Assembly: GCA_021373255.1 (NCBI GenBank)
Contig: JAJFTD010000041.1
Span: 1-64,000 of the forward strand
Source: a bacterium
GTDB taxonomy: Bacteria > Armatimonadota > UBA5829
Direction: 5' to 3'
Length of the DNA stretch: 64,000 nucleotides
Shown here: positions 43,051-52,678 of the stretch, one piece after another
Layout of the letters: each line of letters starts with the position of its first letter
How positions within the stretch are numbered: position 1 is the first letter of the stretch
Translations under genes and position numbers: made by a program
The notes under the pieces: generated by a model
Databases searched by the model: none
What the model saw: only the letters and a program-made list of their open reading frames with translations
Told to the model about the DNA's origin: nothing

Positions 43051-43695
43051 TCACCAACTCGATACCTTCGCCAATACCATCAAGTCAACCAAATCCTGAG
43101 GTGATGCGCCCGAGGTCCACGCCCACGACGACTCTATCCCAATGCCCGCGCCGTTTTGCTGGCCGGGATCATTAATTATGTAGTGCCCATCCACTTTAGC
43201 AGCAATTAGAATCCAATGCCCACAAGGGCTTTCGGGGATGATGTAATGCACTATCACTGGTAATCCATTAACCAGGCTCTTATCTATGCTGGCCCAGTCA
43301 GGTGAACTCGGCCCAATAAACCGGACTCTTCCCTGAGTAGCATTACCGGCATAGCTCCACTTGATCTGCCCATACGAATTAAACGCAGTTGGTCCTAGTA
43401 CGTTCATAAGCTGGGGCGGGCTCATTTCAGTGCCTGTGTATGTTATCAACATTGCGGTGCAGGTCAATGCGCAGCCAGCCTGAGCAATTGTGCGGCCATA
43501 TATGTCATTGGGCAGTGCGTCTTGATAGTTCCCCTGGCAGTAAAAATATTCCGAATACTCTGGTGGTGTAATAATTGGTTGCTCACGAGTCGATGTTCCC
43601 CCTCCACCTCCGCAACCCGCCACAAATGCACTTATGCAGAATATGACAGCGAGTAAGGCGGCAACAAACCACGGGGATGTGTCAGCGGATTGCAT
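43051..43695 (-). CDS. C39-like cysteine peptidase lipoprotein
   Basis: 214 residues. A hydrophobic lipoprotein signal ends in FVAGC followed by GGGGG. The enzymatic domain has the Cys in IAQAGCALTCTAML (Cys about residue 75), His in SPCGHWILIAAK and Asp in YIINDPG, as in C39-like peptidases. It would act outside the cytoplasmic membrane. AAGGAGAA precedes the ATG. No ABC exporter is adjacent. Confidence 0.82.
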   Translation of the reverse strand: MQSADTSPWFVAALLAVIFCISAFVAGCGGGGGTSTREQPIITPPEYSEYFYCQGNYQDALPNDIYGRTIAQAGCALTCTAMLITYTGTEMSPPQLMNVLGPTAFNSYGQIKWSYAGNATQGRVRFIGPSSPDWASIDKSLVNGLPVIVHYIIPESPCGHWILIAAKVDGHYIINDPGQQNGAGIGIESSWAWTSGASPQDLVDLMVLAKVSSW

Positions 43696-43787
43696 GCATA
43701 CTTCTCCTTAAAGCCTGGCAAGATTCTATGCGGTTGATTAATGCCGGATAAGCAATTCTTACCAATATCAAGGACACACAAAACTCG

Positions 43788-43840
43788 GTGCTGCCTATAA
43801 AACACGTGGTGTATGTTTGGCACAAGCGTGTGGGCAGCAC
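43788..43840 (-). promoter_or_regulatory. possible structured leader of the C39-like peptidase
   Basis: On the minus strand GTGCTGCC (43833-43840) pairs with GGCAGCAC (43788-43795) and inside it ACACG pairs with CGTGT. It sits about 95 bases upstream of the ATG at 43695. No known riboswitch class recognised. Confidence 0.35.
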
Positions 43841-43910
43841 TCTTCTTCGAAGTAGCCTATCTGCTATTACGCAATGGATGGGCACTGCCCAAAACTCACT
43901 TGGCACACAA

Positions 43911-43938
43911 AGGCGCCCCGGGTCTCCCCGAGGCGCCT
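43911..43938 (-). terminator. GNRA-loop hairpin after the papain-like gene
   Basis: A 12-bp stem (AGGCGCCTCGGG with CCCGGGGCGCCT, one G-T pair) capped by a GAGA loop, followed on the minus strand by TTTG. It lies 33 bp after the stop at 43972. Confidence 0.7.
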
Positions 43939-43971
43939 CTTCTTCTCCTTGTCTCCATGTAGACAATCAGC

Positions 43972-46734
43972 CTACCACCTGGATCTCCAGGTCCCATTCC
44001 CACCGACTGTGGGCAGAGTAGTGAATCTGATTGCCTGACCATTCTTTACAGCACCAGCGGTATTATACGAGTACTTGCATGCTATCTTACCGGTCTCGTT
44101 CTCAATACCGATAGTGGCGCTTCTGCCTCCGCCGTAGTATGTGCTGCTCGCGGCGACTTCGAGGTACTGGAACGTTATGTCGTTCGAGCCCTCGGAGAGT
44201 ATCGCCTGGAACGTGAACTTGGCGGCTGTGGAGGATCGATGAGGAACGCCGACCCAGCTTACAACCAGCTTTCTGCTGGGAGCGGTTCCTACTAAGCCAA
44301 TATACACACTACCGCCTGCTCCCGGGTTGAGATCGTCCCAGTAGGGGCAGATTGTAGCGTTTGGCGCGTATGCATATGGCATGTTGGCGTTATATGGTGA
44401 GGTCACACCACTGGTCCCAAAGGTAATAAGCCCGTTTGAGCTGACATATATCCTCGAATAGGCCTTGCCGAAGAACGTAAATGCGAATGGCATGCCCACG
44501 CCATAAGCGGAGTTATCGATCATTGACATCCTGCTGAATGAGGATGGATTAATCCAACTATACGTAGCAGGCAATATCTGGTATGTGCCGGTGCCACCAC
44601 CACCGCCACCGCTGGTCACCGTGAGCCCAACATTTCTGGATGTGTTACCGGTGCCGTTGGTTGAGTTGGTAAACGCTACGGTATCGGTGTAACTACCTGC
44701 GGCAAGGCTTGCAGCAGAGGAGTTAATCGACACTGTAACCGTGGTGCTGGTCCCTGACGCCAGGGTGCCACTGGTAGCTGATAGCGTAACCCACGATTGT
44801 GTGGCTGACGCTGTCCAGGCTACACTGCTTCCACCGGTGTTGGTGAGCGTATAAGACACACTCGATGGACTGAACGGACCTCCAACAGCACCTGTGGATG
44901 TGAGTCCTGTGCTGGGGCTGACGGACAGTGTGCCAGGGGTGGGAGTGTTCTTGTCCGCAGCTTGGAGGGTGATCGTTCTGGTGGTATTGCCGGTACCGTT
45001 CGTGGTGTTGGTGAACGAGACGGTATCGCTGTAGGTTCCTACGGTAAGGGCATTGGCGCTGGAGTTAACCATTACTGAAACGCTGGCGGTTGCCCCGGCG
45101 GCGAGGGTGCCACTCGTGGAAGAAAGGCTTGTCCAATCCTGGGTCTTGCTCGCGGTCCAGTTGATGCTGGTTCCACCGGTGTTAGTGAGCGTGTAGGTCA
45201 CGCTGGAGGGGCTAAACGGTCCACCAACAACCCCCGATACTGCAAGGCCGGATGCAGGCGATACCGACATAGCACCAGCGGTCGGCTGAGGTGGTGTGCT
45301 TGAACCCGAGGTAAGAGCCTTCAAGCAAACATTGGTGTTGCTGTAACTCGACGCAACGTCGGTCCACGATGTCCCGCTGCTGCTCATATAGCTCTGGCCG
45401 GTGCTTGCTGTGGCGGCGCTGCAATAACCGCTGTAGGGCCGCTCGATGGGGATGGGGTAGCTATACCCAGGGGTGTTCAGCTTCACAACCACTGAGAACT
45501 TATGCCCGGATGTAATCTGGACCGGTGTTGTAAGTTTGATGGTGTGATAACCGGCGGTATCGATCGTGCCCGACTGTGTGGCTGCGGGACTCGAAGAAAG
45601 CGGGCCGCTGGTGGGGTCGAGGTATACATAGAGAGTATAGGTCGATCCCGCTGAAGCCGAATACCAGGCAGCAGCAGCCAGGTTTTCTGTGGCGGCCGAG
45701 GTGAATACATTGGCAAACCACGCGGTGTTGCTGCCATATCCTGTGCTGGATATCCAGCCATAAGGATCGTGCTGATACATCCTGCTATAGTTTGATGCGG
45801 GTTCCGCTCGGAACACTGCATTCTCGGTGTATCCGAGTCGAGAATCATAATAGGACATATAGAAGTAGCCCGCATTGCCCCAATATGTTCCCCAACTGTT
45901 TCGGATCAGGAATGCGCCATTACCGGGGGGTGCGGTGAGGAAGTTGCTGGCAGAGTAGTTATCGTCCCAGCCGACTATACAAACAGCATGGTTTGCGCTG
46001 CTGCCGCCGTTGTAATAATAGCCTGTGGTAGAGGACTTGTAATAAGAGTTGCTGTGATAGTAAGTCGTATAAACGGCGCCGTAGGTCATCACGGCGTCCT
46101 TAATTGCGGCATTGTCCAGCGCATTTGTCCTGTTGGGCAAATAAATGACCTCGTTAGCATACTTCTGTGGAGCTAGTCCTGCAGGCGAGGTGCAACTGGA
46201 TGCATTGTAGGGATCGCTGGCTTCGGCAATTGGGCCGGCCCATCTCGTGAGGTAGGCGGTGGACATGGTTCGGTTCCCGCCTGAGCAGCAGGAGATATCG
46301 AACCCGTGGCGGTTCTTGAGGTTGTTTTCCGAGAAGTTCAATGACTCGCCGGGCATCAACGATGACTCAAGAGATCCATAGGTGGCAAATGACCAACAGC
46401 TTCCGCACGAACCCTGGTCTCTCACTGGAGTGAGTTTACTAAGGGATCTGAGGTCATAGGTGGCTGGTGCGGCGGCGGCTGTTACAATGTCCGGCGCTGC
46501 GATGAAGCTGAGGTCGATAGGTTCCGGAACGAGTCCGGACGGGATGCCTGCCTCTGCGGACTGGAGGATGCTGACCTCAGGTGACTGGAAATACTCCAAG
46601 AACGCCGGGTTCTCCGGCGCTAGGGAGGGAGTGCTGGTGCTCTGTGCAATAGCGCACGATCCACCGAACACGACCAGGGCGGCCGCTGATAAGAGAATAA
46701 GCGGGATACTGGTCATTCTTTTCCTGATTATCAT
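43972..46734 (-). CDS. secreted papain-like (C1A) cysteine protease with beta-sandwich repeats
   Basis: 920 residues. Signal segment [17 protein letters not shown]. Catalytic triad: [14 protein letters not shown] (oxyanion Gln and Cys), [11 protein letters not shown] (His), LIRNSWG (Asn). After the protease (to about 310) comes a beta-rich part, then two tandem copies of a roughly 100-residue BACON-like module ([22 protein letters not shown] and [20 protein letters not shown]). A C-terminal domain starting [14 protein letters not shown] follows. It probably degrades extracellular proteins. Own promoter at 46773. Confidence 0.9.
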   Translation of the reverse strand: MIIRKRMTSIPLILLSAAALVVFGGSCAIAQSTSTPSLAPENPAFLEYFQSPEVSILQSAEAGIPSGLVPEPIDLSFIAAPDIVTAAAAPATYDLRSLSKLTPVRDQGSCGSCWSFATYGSLESSLMPGESLNFSENNLKNRHGFDISCCSGGNRTMSTAYLTRWAGPIAEASDPYNASSCTSPAGLAPQKYANEVIYLPNRTNALDNAAIKDAVMTYGAVYTTYYHSNSYYKSSTTGYYYNGGSSANHAVCIVGWDDNYSASNFLTAPPGNGAFLIRNSWGTYWGNAGYFYMSYYDSRLGYTENAVFRAEPASNYSRMYQHDPYGWISSTGYGSNTAWFANVFTSAATENLAAAAWYSASAGSTYTLYVYLDPTSGPLSSSPAATQSGTIDTAGYHTIKLTTPVQITSGHKFSVVVKLNTPGYSYPIPIERPYSGYCSAATASTGQSYMSSSGTSWTDVASSYSNTNVCLKALTSGSSTPPQPTAGAMSVSPASGLAVSGVVGGPFSPSSVTYTLTNTGGTSINWTASKTQDWTSLSSTSGTLAAGATASVSVMVNSSANALTVGTYSDTVSFTNTTNGTGNTTRTITLQAADKNTPTPGTLSVSPSTGLTSTGAVGGPFSPSSVSYTLTNTGGSSVAWTASATQSWVTLSATSGTLASGTSTTVTVSINSSAASLAAGSYTDTVAFTNSTNGTGNTSRNVGLTVTSGGGGGGTGTYQILPATYSWINPSSFSRMSMIDNSAYGVGMPFAFTFFGKAYSRIYVSSNGLITFGTSGVTSPYNANMPYAYAPNATICPYWDDLNPGAGGSVYIGLVGTAPSRKLVVSWVGVPHRSSTAAKFTFQAILSEGSNDITFQYLEVAASSTYYGGGRSATIGIENETGKIACKYSYNTAGAVKNGQAIRFTTLPTVGGNGTWRSRW

Positions 46735-46772
46735 ACTACCCTATCCTTTCTTTGGCAGATGCCATATTGTAG

Positions 46773-46801
46773 AGTGTAGTTCTAGCTCTGCAATATGTCA
46801 A
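46773..46801 (-). promoter_or_regulatory. promoter of the papain-like protease gene
   Basis: On the minus strand TTGACA (46796-46801), 17-base spacer, TACACT (46773-46778), about 39 bases before the start. Confidence 0.7.
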
Positions 46802-46925
46802 GTAGATATTACTAATTGTCGCACAGGTGTAACAGACTGCCTGCTACAATTTGCTGATGTGGCTAGCAAGCGAGCGTAAAGTGGTGAATAGTGAATATAT
46901 CGTTGTGCTGTGTGAATATTATGGG

Positions 46926-48434
46926 TTAATGAACAGCCTTGGATGAGGGTAATGAAGAGGTTTTTATGGGGGCTTTTGAGACCTTATTTCCATCCCCGAA
47001 CTCCAGCCCATGCCACCCCGTCTGATCTACCGTCATTTTCATCAATTTGGTAGTAACCTGCACAAACAAGTCCTCATGCAGGTTCAAGGCGTCGAGTGGA
47101 ATCTCGGTTTCAAGCACATTGTTTCTATATGCCCAAGGTGTGAATACGGACGATGTCTTTGTTTTTGGTTTAATTGAGATAGTATACCATTGGCTCGAAT
47201 CGGTATCGCTGATTCCGCGCAGGTTCAAGGTGTAGCTGATCCGCTTGGAGAGATGCCCTACATAGTCTATCCTTGCGTATAAGTGCTTGTCGTCTCTGCA
47301 CAGATAGATAGTCCTGACATCTCCACCTTTATTAAACCCAGCCATCACATAGTCATCCACAGGGTCGACAATTGATGGTGGTATTGAAGACCAATCGCTC
47401 GGGTTACCGTCCACTGTGATTTTGCTATGACTTACCAACGGTATAGTGCGGTCCGGTAAACTGCCGAATATCTCGTTTCCCCTGGCAAAACTCATTAGGA
47501 AGCCCTTTTCCACAGCCGTTTGAGTCCGGTATTGCTTGATCGCGCGGCGTTTACGCTCGGCTATCTCTGGTGTCAGGCTCATTGAGAACCACTTTGTATC
47601 TCCACCCGTGAGGGCATATGGTGGGGAAAGAGGTTCATTTGAATGGTCACCCTTTGGAACAGGCCAGTCGCCTCTGTGAACAAGATAGGTGTGAACTCTG
47701 ATCTTGGTGGCGAAGTCGTGATGTTCAGCCATCAACTGTTCCACGGCTGCGGTGACAAAACAATATGTCGCGTAATGGTCCTGGTGATTATCGAGTGGGT
47801 GGGGCAAATATATATCTGTCGGCCTGCACTCTTCAATCAGCCTCACAACATCCCTGAGGAGGCTGTCGCCGCAGTAGGGAGCTCGCCAGGTGAATGCGTT
47901 AGTATAAGGAGAGTGGTTGGAGCCGGTGGCGCGGGAGAGATACAGTGAATCGCGAGTCCAATACTGGTCCCACAACTTGGCGATGCCTCTGTCAGGATAA
48001 CCAAAGAACGTCACCCGCTCCGGCCCGACACCCATAATCGACAGGGCCCTTAATGTCTCTTTCTGCCGCTTATATGCAAACTCAATACAACGCTGCGGAG
48101 TAATTTTAATTGTCTTATAAGCACGCCCAACCGCCACCCTGAAACCGTCGCCATTAGTGATCAGCGCAACATGCACATTCGCTCCTGCCTTTTCAGCAGT
48201 CCCGATCATCCCCGCACAGCCCAGGGTCTCGTCATCGGAATGTGGTGCGAACACCAGAATGGAGTCCCCCTTTTTGGGAAGTTGCGCGGATGTTACAGGA
48301 TTATACTGCTGCCATTCATTTGCCAGGTGTATCTTAAACTGAATAGCGAGCGCCATGAGCAGCGTACCCGTAGCTACAATGCTCATCACAGTCAAAGCCA
48401 ATCTCAGCAGTCTACGAAATCTGAGTCTTTTCAT
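46926..48434 (-). CDS. PIG-L family de-N-acetylase with C-terminal extension
   Basis: 502 residues. N-terminal anchor helix (LRLALTVMSIVATGTLLMALAIQF), then the PIG-L metal site ILVFAPHSDDETLGCAG (HxDD), and HPLDNHQDHYATY, probably another ligand His pair. Such enzymes remove acetyl groups from GlcNAc-type sugars or conjugates. The C-terminal 180 residues look like a sugar-binding beta-sandwich (ITVDGNPSDWSSIPP, as in CBM9-like domains). It probably acts outside the membrane. Confidence 0.87.
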   Translation of the reverse strand: MKRLRFRRLLRLALTVMSIVATGTLLMALAIQFKIHLANEWQQYNPVTSAQLPKKGDSILVFAPHSDDETLGCAGMIGTAEKAGANVHVALITNGDGFRVAVGRAYKTIKITPQRCIEFAYKRQKETLRALSIMGVGPERVTFFGYPDRGIAKLWDQYWTRDSLYLSRATGSNHSPYTNAFTWRAPYCGDSLLRDVVRLIEECRPTDIYLPHPLDNHQDHYATYCFVTAAVEQLMAEHHDFATKIRVHTYLVHRGDWPVPKGDHSNEPLSPPYALTGGDTKWFSMSLTPEIAERKRRAIKQYRTQTAVEKGFLMSFARGNEIFGSLPDRTIPLVSHSKITVDGNPSDWSSIPPSIVDPVDDYVMAGFNKGGDVRTIYLCRDDKHLYARIDYVGHLSKRISYTLNLRGISDTDSSQWYTISIKPKTKTSSVFTPWAYRNNVLETEIPLDALNLHEDLFVQVTTKLMKMTVDQTGWHGLEFGDGNKVSKAPIKTSSLPSSKAVH

Positions 48435-48506
48435 ATAGTGGTTGCAGGTTAATGGTGCACATCATGTGCAGACAGCCCGTTTTTGAGGTAGTGTGTGAGG
48501 TAAATA

Positions 48507-48597
48507 TGGCGGAGTGGCTGGGATTCGAACCCAGGAGGGAGTTGCCCCCCTACAGCATTTCCAGTGCTGCTCCTTCGACCAACTCGGACACCACTCC
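48507..48597 (-). tRNA. tRNA-Ser (anticodon GGA)
   Basis: Minus-strand GGAGTGG ... CCACTCC acceptor stem, discriminator G and encoded CCA. The anticodon loop CTGGAAA gives GGA, serine. A long variable arm (TAGGGGGGCAACTCCCTCC) confirms a class II tRNA. Confidence 0.95.
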
Positions 48598-48607
48598 ATA
48601 CGCAAAA

Positions 48608-48637
48608 ATGATACCATAACCAGTTCACCACAGTCAA
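48608..48637 (-). promoter_or_regulatory. promoter of tRNA-Ser
   Basis: Minus-strand TTGACT (48632-48637), 18-base spacer, TATCAT (48608-48613), 10 bases before the tRNA. Confidence 0.65.
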
Positions 48638-48790
48638 TCACTTTGCGCACATGATTCTGCAAAGTGCTTGACCGGCGGGTTGCCAGAGGATATCATGATT
48701 GCACTTGGATCAGTTAGATGTATGGAGGCGGATATAGGGCGTTTTGTGACCAGCCATCAACATCGGTGAAAACTTCCGTGGATATCTTAC

Positions 48791-49513
48791 ATGATTCTTC
48801 TTGGATTAGTGATAGCCTTCTGTTTCTTAATGCTGGCATTTTATTGGTGGTCCGAGGGGATCATCGAAGCGTCTGATGCCGTCGTCCTCACTGCTGTGCT
48901 GGGTGGGTCAGCAGTCGGCGTCTGTGTGGCGTCCGGGTTCTGGCAGTTTCTGCTGGCATTTCTTCCTCTGGTTGGTATGCTTGGTTATGTCATCTACTCC
49001 TTCAAAATCGGCGGGATGTATGCGATTTACAAACAGCAATGCCAAACTTATGCCTCCGCGATACAATTCGACCCAAGCAATCTAGGTGCACGTGAATACC
49101 TGGGCGATACACTCTACAAAATGGGCAACTTGGACCAAGCCATTGATGAGATGCAGGCTGCGGTGCAGATGGGCGCCGGCATAGAGTGCCAATACAAGCT
49201 CAACAAATGGACCAAGGAGCGCGCCATCCGAGACTGTGTGAACCCCGTGTGCAGGCGCTGCGAAACCGAAAACCCCAAGGGTTCACACCGCTGCACACAC
49301 TGCGGTACCGACCTGCCATATATCAGTCCATTGGGCCGCTGGCTGATGGGCGGAAGCAGGTCTGGTCTGCGCTTCTACCTCATAATCCTCTCCGGCGTGG
49401 CACTGATGGCCATTTCCATAATGCTCCTACCAATTGCCTATGTACTTATCCCCTTCGCGCTTATTCTAATAGTGTTAATCGGCTGGTCGTTCCTCAACTC
49501 CGCACGTTGGTAA
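48791..49513 (+). CDS. membrane protein with TPR-like and zinc-ribbon segments
   Basis: 240 residues. Two N-terminal helices (ILLGLVIAFCFLMLAFYWW and FLLAFLPLVGMLGYVIYS), a TPR-like part (REYLGDTLYKMGNLDQAIDEMQAAVQMG), a zinc ribbon CRRCETENPKGSHRCTHCGTD and two more helices at the end. No enzyme motif. Membrane-bound scaffold of unknown partner. Confidence 0.75.
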   Translation: MILLGLVIAFCFLMLAFYWWSEGIIEASDAVVLTAVLGGSAVGVCVASGFWQFLLAFLPLVGMLGYVIYSFKIGGMYAIYKQQCQTYASAIQFDPSNLGAREYLGDTLYKMGNLDQAIDEMQAAVQMGAGIECQYKLNKWTKERAIRDCVNPVCRRCETENPKGSHRCTHCGTDLPYISPLGRWLMGGSRSGLRFYLIILSGVALMAISIMLLPIAYVLIPFALILIVLIGWSFLNSARW

Positions 49514-49887
49514 GCAGTGTGTGCTAAAGATACACAAGAGAGACTGAATCGCTGAGATGCTGAATGGATATGAAGACGCTGAATAAGAAAGTAAAAGCGT
49601 CCGGCGTTAGTCCCTTCTGCGTTTCATTTCATTCATCCCTTCAGCGATTCTGGGGACACGACATAGTGTGTTCGGCGGCTTCGGCATCAGGATGCCGAAG
49701 TAACTTGCGTTATCTCTTCGTCCCTTTTCGTGTTTTCGCCCTTCCGCGCTGTCGCAATTAAGAAACCTTTCGTATGCGCTATGTAAACAGCGCAGTGGTT
49801 AGCTCTTCTCAATGTTGGGGTAACCTAATATGGGAGCCCCGTTTCTGGCTACTTCATTGCTGCCCTCACGAAAGGAGGTATCGAGCA
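49514..49887. other. gene-free stretch with repeats
   Basis: No convincing gene. It has inverted pieces CTGAATCGCTGAGATGC near 49542 and TTCAGCGATTC near 49640. A perfect palindrome, CTTCGGCATC-AG-GATGCCGAAG, is at 49679-49700, and a TTTTCGTGTTTTCG tract like the repeat at 11581 lies near 49726. Confidence 0.5.
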
Positions 49888-50394
49888 TTGAGTAAGATAC
49901 GACCTGCCAAAATCAGGAATAACGTGCAAGATTTCGACGATCCCTACATAGAAGATGAAGCTCTTGAAGAGAATACCATTTGCAGTCATTGTGGAGCTAT
50001 ATTTGCAGCTGGGCGCTGGTATCTAGAAGGAGAAGTGCCGAAGCACGAAATTGAGGGCGCTGAGCCTCACGCAACCTTATGTCCGGCGTGCCGGAAGCAG
50101 CGTGACAGGATGCCCGGCGGTGTGCTGACATTGACCGGTACATTTGTTGATGAGCATTCCGATGAGATCCTGAATTTAATCCGCAACGAGAGCCGTAAAG
50201 CGCTCAGCGATAATCCATTGGAACGCATAATGGATTTGAACTCTTCACCGGAAGAGATTGTCATAAATACAACTAATGAAAAACTTGCCCAAAGACTTGG
50301 CAAGGCAATCAACAAAGCATATAGTGGTCATATAGAATATAAGTGGTCGGGAGATAATAAACTGGTCCGCGTGAACTGGCACAGGGATGATTAA
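49888..50394 (+). CDS. BCAM0308-like zinc-binding protein
   Basis: 168 residues from a TTG preceded by AAAGGAGGTA, the best ribosome site of this region; earlier starts in the frame lie in repeat-like DNA. DPYIEDEALEENTICSHCGAIF and HATLCPACRKQRDRMPGGV carry two CxxC pairs. The rest is helical (EILNLIRNESRKALSDNPLERIMDL), with a C-terminal basic and polar part. The resemblance to the BCAM0308 family is from memory. Molecular role unknown. Confidence 0.75.
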   Translation: MSKIRPAKIRNNVQDFDDPYIEDEALEENTICSHCGAIFAAGRWYLEGEVPKHEIEGAEPHATLCPACRKQRDRMPGGVLTLTGTFVDEHSDEILNLIRNESRKALSDNPLERIMDLNSSPEEIVINTTNEKLAQRLGKAINKAYSGHIEYKWSGDNKLVRVNWHRDD

Positions 50395-50439
50395 TTCCTG
50401 GCGTTCGAGTAAGACATCCTGCCAAAGGGGGAAACTGAA

Positions 50440-50829
50440 TTGGACATGATGGATTTCCTGAAGAAGTCATTAAACTTCGGCCTGGGCGCAGTCGCATTGA
50501 GCGCCGAGAAGATTAAGCAGATGACGGATGAAGCCGTCTCGCGTGGTGAGATGAGCACCGATGAGGCCAGGCAGTTTGTTGATGATGTCTCCAAAAAAGC
50601 AGAGGAAGAAAAGAAAAACTTCCAGGATTGGATGCGAGAACAAGCCTCCAAGATGATGCAGCAGGCTGGTATGGCTGAGGCAAACCGGGTGACTCAGCTC
50701 GAACAGGAGCTTGTCGCGATGGAACGCCGCGTGACTCATCTTGAAAGTGAACTAGCTGAACTGAAGTTAATCCAGGGCACACCAACATGCACGGTGGACC
50801 CATCCACAGGCGAATGTAAGCCGGAGTAG
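50440..50829 (+). CDS. phasin-like coiled-coil protein
   Basis: About 129 residues from a TTG (or ATG six bases on) after GGGGGAAAC. Strong helical and coiled-coil pattern (LKKSLNFGLGAVALSAEKIK, KKAEEEKKNFQDWMREQ and VTQLEQELVAMERRVTHLES). This resembles small phasin-type or membrane-associated proteins that coat granules or regulate a partner. It is 9 bp before the UbiB-like kinase gene and may be its partner; that is inference. Confidence 0.65.
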   Translation: MDMMDFLKKSLNFGLGAVALSAEKIKQMTDEAVSRGEMSTDEARQFVDDVSKKAEEEKKNFQDWMREQASKMMQQAGMAEANRVTQLEQELVAMERRVTHLESELAELKLIQGTPTCTVDPSTGECKPE

Positions 50830-50838
50830 GGGTATCGG

Positions 50839-52497
50839 TTGTTACTGGACAGGAGTCGCCGGCACCTGCAGAGATACAGGCAGATCGCCAGGATACTTGC
50901 AAGACATGGTTGGGGATGGATGGTCAGCAGGCTTGGCTTTGCTGAGCATTTGAGAAGATACAGGGACCTGGGTCCGAAAGAAGAAGCGCCTGCACACGTC
51001 AGGATGGTGCTTGAAGAACTCGGGCCCACGTTCGTAAAACTGGGCCAGATCCTCTCCACACGCCCCGACGTGGTGCCGGAGGCATACCAATTAGAGCTTT
51101 CCAAGCTTCAGGATACAGCGCCCACTGTGCCGTTTTCCGATATACGCGATGTCATAGAGTCGGAATTCGGGACATCTCTTGCTAATCTTTACCAGACATT
51201 TAACCATGAGCCCCTTGCGGCCGCGTCCCTGGCGCAGGTGCATCGGGCTACGTTGTTTGATGGCACGTCGGTAATAGTCAAAGTGCAGCGTCCGCATATA
51301 GAGGAACTGATTGAGACTGATATCGAAATTCTTTTCAAGCGTGCAAGGTCCGTGGAGCAGCACTGGGAAAAGGCCAAGACCATTGGCTTGCTGGATGTGG
51401 TGGATGAGTTCGCGATGACGCTTCGTGAAGAACTCGATTACACCCGCGAGGGCAGAAATACCGACCGTCTTCGTGACAACCTTTCGGACGAGCGATGTGT
51501 GGACGTGCCGCTGGTATACTGGCATCTCACCACCAGAAGGGTCCTCACGCTTCAGGAGATCACAGGGACAAAGATCACCGATGTGGCCGCAAACCCACCT
51601 GAGGGAGTTGATCTCAAGGTTCTCGCGGATCGTCTGGCAAAGGCATTTCTGGAGCAAGTTTTTGTTGATGGGTTCTTTCACGCCGACCCGCACCCTGGCA
51701 ATATCCTTGTTACTTCAGATTCAAAGATCGCCCTGCTCGATGCGGGACAAGTAGGCAGGCTGGATTCGGAAAACAGGGCAGGGGCCATACGTATGCTGAT
51801 GGCTTTCGAGCAGCAGGATGCCAGAGTCCTTGCGGACGAGGTCATGAATCTGGGGATTAGCCAGGAAGATGTGGATGTTCGAAGGCTTACCACTGACCTG
51901 GGCAAAGTCTTGAGGAGTTATTACGATGCCCCTTCGCGCTCGGTCAATATGGGCAGGGTTCTCGGCCGGGTGTTGAATGTATCCGCCAAGCATAAAGTCC
52001 GTCTTCCTGCCAGCTTCGCAGTGTTGGGCAAAGTCTTTACGGACATAGAGGGAATATGCAGGCGTCTGGACCCTGATTTTAATTTTACCGAGGTTGCTCG
52101 TGGTTATGTCGGTAAAGCCGTAAGGAGCGAGTTGCGGTCCCAGGACATGCTTACTGAACTTTACAGATCGATGGTAGCCAGTCGTGATTTTCTTCTCAAC
52201 CTGCCCGAACACCTCGACCGGTTGATACGCAAGGCAGTCGATGGCACGCTGAGAGTAGAATTCAAACACCAGGGGCTGGAGCAAGTCTCCGAAACATTCC
52301 GCGCTTCCGCCAACAAAATATCCATAGCCCTCATCGTCGCTGGAGCTATTGTTGGCTCATCACTGGTAGTGACAGCGGGTAGGGGGCCAATCCGCTGGTT
52401 CGGCCTCCCCGCCCTGGGCGTATTAGGTTATATTGTTGCCACGTTCTTCGGCACCTGGCTGATAGTGTCTATCATCCGCTCCGGCAAGCACCGGTAA
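50839..52497 (+). CDS. UbiB/ABC1 family atypical kinase
   Basis: 552 residues. Motifs: ELGPTFVKLGQILSTRPDVVPEAY (KxGQ extension), AAASLAQVHRA (alanine-rich loop), VIVKVQRP (the Lys), EELDYTREGRN, FFHADPHPGNIL and ALLDAGQVG (the Asp). Two C-terminal helices (ISIALIVAGAIVGSSLVV and WFGLPALGVLGYIVATFF) anchor it in the membrane. In other bacteria it supports quinone synthesis; no quinone gene is next to it here. Operon with the phasin-like gene. Confidence 0.92.
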   Translation: MLLDRSRRHLQRYRQIARILARHGWGWMVSRLGFAEHLRRYRDLGPKEEAPAHVRMVLEELGPTFVKLGQILSTRPDVVPEAYQLELSKLQDTAPTVPFSDIRDVIESEFGTSLANLYQTFNHEPLAAASLAQVHRATLFDGTSVIVKVQRPHIEELIETDIEILFKRARSVEQHWEKAKTIGLLDVVDEFAMTLREELDYTREGRNTDRLRDNLSDERCVDVPLVYWHLTTRRVLTLQEITGTKITDVAANPPEGVDLKVLADRLAKAFLEQVFVDGFFHADPHPGNILVTSDSKIALLDAGQVGRLDSENRAGAIRMLMAFEQQDARVLADEVMNLGISQEDVDVRRLTTDLGKVLRSYYDAPSRSVNMGRVLGRVLNVSAKHKVRLPASFAVLGKVFTDIEGICRRLDPDFNFTEVARGYVGKAVRSELRSQDMLTELYRSMVASRDFLLNLPEHLDRLIRKAVDGTLRVEFKHQGLEQVSETFRASANKISIALIVAGAIVGSSLVVTAGRGPIRWFGLPALGVLGYIVATFFGTWLIVSIIRSGKHR

Positions 52498-52678
52498 GTA
52501 TCTACGCGCTGAGACACCAAGTGCAAGGTTATGCTTTTATCCGAATGCCAGATAGGAGCATGCAGAAGGATTTTCATCAGTAATGGAGAACTATCAACCA
52601 GGCAACCATCCCATAAACGCGTAACATATTAACGCATTACGCGCAACGTATTAACTCAACCGCTCCGAGGTACCAACC

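Noticed and set aside
49564-49761. 65-codon plus-strand frame
   Set aside because: It runs through repeat and palindrome DNA, has no ribosome site and a random composition.
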